A stretch of DNA of 64,000 nt from a bacterium (lineage in GTDB: Bacteria > BMS3Abin14). The notes below the pieces were generated by a model. That model was given only the letters and a program-made list of their open reading frames with translations, made no database searches and had not been told where the DNA came from. Where the stretch lies: NCBI GenBank assembly GCA_020350725.1, contig CP070719.1, positions 187,597 to 251,596 of the forward strand, written 5' to 3'. Shown piece by piece: positions 61,251-64,000 of the stretch; position 1 is the stretch's first letter; the number at the start of each line of letters is the position of its first letter. A program made the position numbers and the translations under genes.

Positions 61251-62345
61251 ATGAAGATCCTCCTCCTTTCAGCTTACGATGCAGCCAGCCACAGGGTCTG
61301 GCGGGAGGGATTGGTGAGGCATCTCGATGATGTTCACTGGACGGTCCTCACCCTTCCCCCGAGGAATTTTGCCTGGCGCAGCCGCGGCAATGCCCTGACC
61401 TGGGCATTGGATCGACGCGCCGAGCTGACCGAGAGCTATGACCTTCTATTGGCCACCTCCATGACCGATCTGGCTGAGATCAGAGGTCTCGTGCCGGAGA
61501 TGGCCCGCCTGCCAACCATCGTCTACTTCCACGAGAACCAATTCGCCTACCCGGAGCGGTTGGAGAGGCGGGAGGGACAGAATTATCAGTTGACCAACAT
61601 CTTCACCGCCCTGGCCGCCGACCGGGTGGTCTTCAACTCGGAATACAACAGGAGTTCGATGGTCGAGGGCGCCCGGCAACTGCTCAGGACAATGCCCGAT
61701 TGCGTGCCGGACGGGATCGTCGAGAGCATCCGGGACAAGTCCATGGTCCTTCCCGTCCCGTTGGACGACGACTGTTTCGGGGGGCACGCCGGGGAAAACA
61801 ACGGCCTTCCCCTGACCCTGGTCTGGAACCACAGATGGGAACACGACAAGGCCCCGGAGAGGTTCTTTCGGGCCATATATGAGCTCTCCGACAGGGGCTG
61901 TGATTTCGTTATCCACGTCCTCGGCCAGCGCTTCCGTGACTGGCCACCGGTGTTCGATGAGGCAAGGAAGGTTCTCGGCGGGCATGTGGGTCGATGGGGC
62001 TATGTCCAGGAGAAAGAGGAGTACCGGGATGTACTCAGGTCGAGCGATGTGGTCATCTCCACCTCTCTGCACGACTTTCAGGGTCTGGCCGTCCTCGAGG
62101 GGGCTGCCGCCGGCTGTTTTCCCCTCGTCCCCGACCGCCTGGCCTACCGGGAGATCTTTCCCGACTCCTGCCGTTACCCGTCGTATCCTGAAGACCCGGA
62201 GGCCGAGCGGACGGCGGTCGTGGATCTCCTGGTGGAGATGTGCTCCGATCCGGGTGCGATCCGGGGCCGGGCCGTTCCCGACATCGGCCACCTGTCCTGG
62301 AAGAAGATGAAGAACAGGTATCGGGATCTTATTCGATCTCTATGA
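61251..62345 (+). CDS. GTDC1-like glycosyltransferase (tRNA-queuosine alpha-mannosyltransferase family)
   Basis: 364 residues. The N-terminal half has the DUF3524-type features LLLSAYDAASHRVWREGL, LATSMTDLAEIRGL and IVYFHENQFAYP; the C-terminal half is a GT-B glycosyltransferase domain (WNHRWEHDKAPERFFRAI, LHDFQGLAVLEGAAAGCFPL). Human GTDC1 of this family mannosylates queuosine in tRNA-Asp, and bacterial members are inferred to do the same or a related reaction. ATG 61251 is chosen by the conserved N-terminus; the Shine-Dalgarno site is weak. It has its own promoter. Confidence 0.88.
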   Translation: MKILLLSAYDAASHRVWREGLVRHLDDVHWTVLTLPPRNFAWRSRGNALTWALDRRAELTESYDLLLATSMTDLAEIRGLVPEMARLPTIVYFHENQFAYPERLERREGQNYQLTNIFTALAADRVVFNSEYNRSSMVEGARQLLRTMPDCVPDGIVESIRDKSMVLPVPLDDDCFGGHAGENNGLPLTLVWNHRWEHDKAPERFFRAIYELSDRGCDFVIHVLGQRFRDWPPVFDEARKVLGGHVGRWGYVQEKEEYRDVLRSSDVVISTSLHDFQGLAVLEGAAAGCFPLVPDRLAYREIFPDSCRYPSYPEDPEAERTAVVDLLVEMCSDPGAIRGRAVPDIGHLSWKKMKNRYRDLIRSL

Positions 62346-62430
62346 CTTCCCTCTCGGCTATTCGGACTTACAATATAGCGACGAGGGGAAGCCCTTCCGG
62401 TGAGGGAGGCTGGGTAGATTTGGTGGCCAT

Positions 62431-64000
62431 GTGAGGATCTACGTCAGGATCACCAGGACTTTCACCCTGGGAGGAGCGCTGTGGCTCTGGACGCTGCTCC
62501 TCTGCACCACCGCTGTCGGCGGTTCCCTGTCGGGTGGAGTACATGATCTTACAGCCGGCACGGGTGCGCCCCCTCTGTGCGGTGAGTGCCACATACCCCA
62601 CTATTCCCTGGAAAGGGGTATCTGGGCCAGGGACCTGATCCCCGACGCCCAGACCGTGGACGCCCTCTGTCTGGACTGCCACGATCCAGATCGAAGCCTG
62701 CGGCCGAGCACGCCGCCTCCTCCGTCCTGGGCTTCCAAGGCGGCCGATGTCGGTTCCGTCAAGGGTTCCCTGCACGACTTCTCCGACCGGGCATGGGTGA
62801 CACGGGGTGCCTGCTCGGCATGCCACGAGCTGCACCTTCCCAACGCCAGCACCGAGGCCTACCAGGGGAGCCTCTTTCCCACCTCGAGGCTCTGGCTGAG
62901 GGATCTGACCGAGGAGATCACCGGCCTTTACCAGAGACGGAACCTGACTGAATCGGGGAATGTGAGGGCCAATTACCTGGCGGGTGCCACCTCCCTCTGC
63001 TACGACTGTCACTCCGGAGACCTCATCGACGGCGAGCCGGATGTCCTTCTCGGTTTCGCCAACACGCCCCAGGACATCGCCTTCGCCGGCGACCGGCAGG
63101 TCACGCCAGGCGGGGATGCGGGGTATTATGAGCTACCGGACGGCGTGGAACCCAACAGCCCCGGCGACGCACCCACCATGGACCAGGTAGCCGCCTCCCC
63201 CGAGGACTATGTCCCCGGCGGCCATTACGTGAAAACGGACATGGACAACGGGACGGTAACGGACAACTACGAAGTCCGAACGCCGGAGGGAGCGCTCCTT
63301 TACCGTCTCAGCGTGGCCGACAAGCTCCCCTGCGAAGTCTGTCACGATCCCCACCGGGGGGAGCTCAGCAGCGCCGATGACGATGAAGTCTTCTTCCGGC
63401 GACAGATCCTCGCCGGGATGGACACGGTCGTCGAGAACAACGATAACGATTTTTCGGGAATAGCTTTCAAGGCCAGCCCAAACAGCAGGGCCGGCCAGGG
63501 GGTCGGGGAGAACGACGGGACCGGCAGGGAGATGTGCCAGTGGTGCCACGGATCCTCGGACTGGGACGGCTCCACCGGGTCGACCAGCGTCGGCATCAAC
63601 CCCCTTCTCGTCGACACGGCCCCCAATGTCCTGACCCTTTTCGGGATCCGGGTCAGGACAGCCGGCCAGCCGGACGGGTCCACGTCCTTTCCCCCGCCGT
63701 CCACTGTGGGGGCCCATGCCTCCGCCAGCGTCCAGCCCTGCACCGATTGTCACGATCACAACAGCATCAAGCTGACCGGCGGCGGATGCCTCGCCTGTCA
63801 CCAGTCCCCCAAGACCGCCGAGAGGGAGACGCCGGCGGAGGGCACGGCCCTGGGCATCAGTCCGGCCGATTTCGAGGCGGACGGTCACGGCAATCCGTCC
63901 TGGACCCTGCAGTCCGGACGGGAGTGCGAATACTGCCACCTGACCACGGAGGACGGGCATCCGGGCACTGTCCTGGATACGGCCAACAACCCTTACCGCC
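62431..64000 (+). CDS. Large multiheme cytochrome c, at least nine hemes (partial, cut by right edge)
   Basis: Open to the right edge; 523 codons are visible. A GTG at 62431 is the only plausible start after an in-frame stop at 62401, with GGTGG 4 nt upstream. A hydrophobic N-terminal helix (about residues 12-32) acts as signal or anchor. Nine CXXCH motifs are seen (CGECH, CLDCH, CSACH, CYDCH, CEVCH, CQWCH, CTDCH, CLACH, CEYCH), widely spaced and separated by acidic, Thr/Ser-rich stretches of up to 110 residues. This layout resembles large secreted cytochromes involved in extracellular electron transfer, but the family is not identifiable from the fragment. Confidence 0.8.
   Translation, partial: MRIYVRITRTFTLGGALWLWTLLLCTTAVGGSLSGGVHDLTAGTGAPPLCGECHIPHYSLERGIWARDLIPDAQTVDALCLDCHDPDRSLRPSTPPPPSWASKAADVGSVKGSLHDFSDRAWVTRGACSACHELHLPNASTEAYQGSLFPTSRLWLRDLTEEITGLYQRRNLTESGNVRANYLAGATSLCYDCHSGDLIDGEPDVLLGFANTPQDIAFAGDRQVTPGGDAGYYELPDGVEPNSPGDAPTMDQVAASPEDYVPGGHYVKTDMDNGTVTDNYEVRTPEGALLYRLSVADKLPCEVCHDPHRGELSSADDDEVFFRRQILAGMDTVVENNDNDFSGIAFKASPNSRAGQGVGENDGTGREMCQWCHGSSDWDGSTGSTSVGINPLLVDTAPNVLTLFGIRVRTAGQPDGSTSFPPPSTVGAHASASVQPCTDCHDHNSIKLTGGGCLACHQSPKTAERETPAEGTALGISPADFEADGHGNPSWTLQSGRECEYCHLTTEDGHPGTVLDTANNPYR

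Overview
The window looks like part of the chromosome of an anaerobically respiring, GC-rich bacterium of the Deltaproteobacteria/Desulfobacterota kind. The evidence is the large number of multiheme c-type cytochromes (six genes with 9 to 12 heme motifs each), a cytochrome b6-type quinol complex split into b6 and subunit IV, a complete 14-subunit complex I operon, Rex and heptose genes. This placement is an inference from gene content; no rRNA or other phylogenetic marker was used. I saw no tRNA, rRNA, CRISPR array, prophage or insertion sequence.

Layout. 1-11223 (minus strand) is one long gene run. It starts at a TTGACA promoter (11267-11296) with a Rieske-like protein, cytochrome b6, subunit IV, a 9-heme and a 12-heme membrane-anchored cytochrome. 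It continues through rex, gmhA, the heptose-1-phosphate adenylyltransferase, mfd and two parvulin-type chaperones, the last cut by the window edge. 11378-13466 (minus) holds an FdhI-type cytochrome b with an 11-heme cytochrome. 13589-15347 (minus) is an F0-only ATP synthase operon (atpZ-atpI-atpB-atpE) with its own promoter, a GC-rich leader of about 225 nt and a terminator. hemL (15733-17013, minus) is followed on the plus strand by the 22 kb nuo operon (17322-39796).

The nuo operon is the centre of the window. nuoA-B-C-D-E-F-G is followed by a second N-module inserted before nuoH: a cyclic-nucleotide-binding-fold protein, a second NuoE, a 1026-residue NuoF-GltD fusion of the HydB/HndC (electron-bifurcating) type, a second NuoG-like protein and a zinc-ribbon TPR protein. 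nuoH-I-J-K-L-M-N then complete the membrane arm. The operon therefore encodes one membrane arm and two candidate electron-input modules, which could let the cell couple NADH, NADPH or ferredoxin pools to the quinone pool.

39991-64000 is a mosaic of small units: a type III polyketide synthase with a B12-dependent radical SAM enzyme; a TPR-like secreted protein and an EamA transporter; a CDF cation transporter divergent from slyD; sixA; a three-PAS histidine kinase with an ABC-F ATPase; a D-2-hydroxyacid dehydrogenase and threonine aldolase; a small lipoprotein; a HAMP-stub membrane protein overlapping an 11-motif cytochrome that carries one CXXCK motif; rlmKL; a class II aldolase; tpx; an HPF-cold-shock-domain fusion; a GTDC1-like (tRNA-queuosine mannosyltransferase) glycosyltransferase; and a large multiheme cytochrome that runs off the right edge.

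The two observations I rate highest are the duplicated, bifurcation-type input module inside the complex I operon, and the b6-type quinol complex in which both the Rieske first histidine ligand and the Qo-site PEWY glutamate are replaced while the heme ligands are intact.
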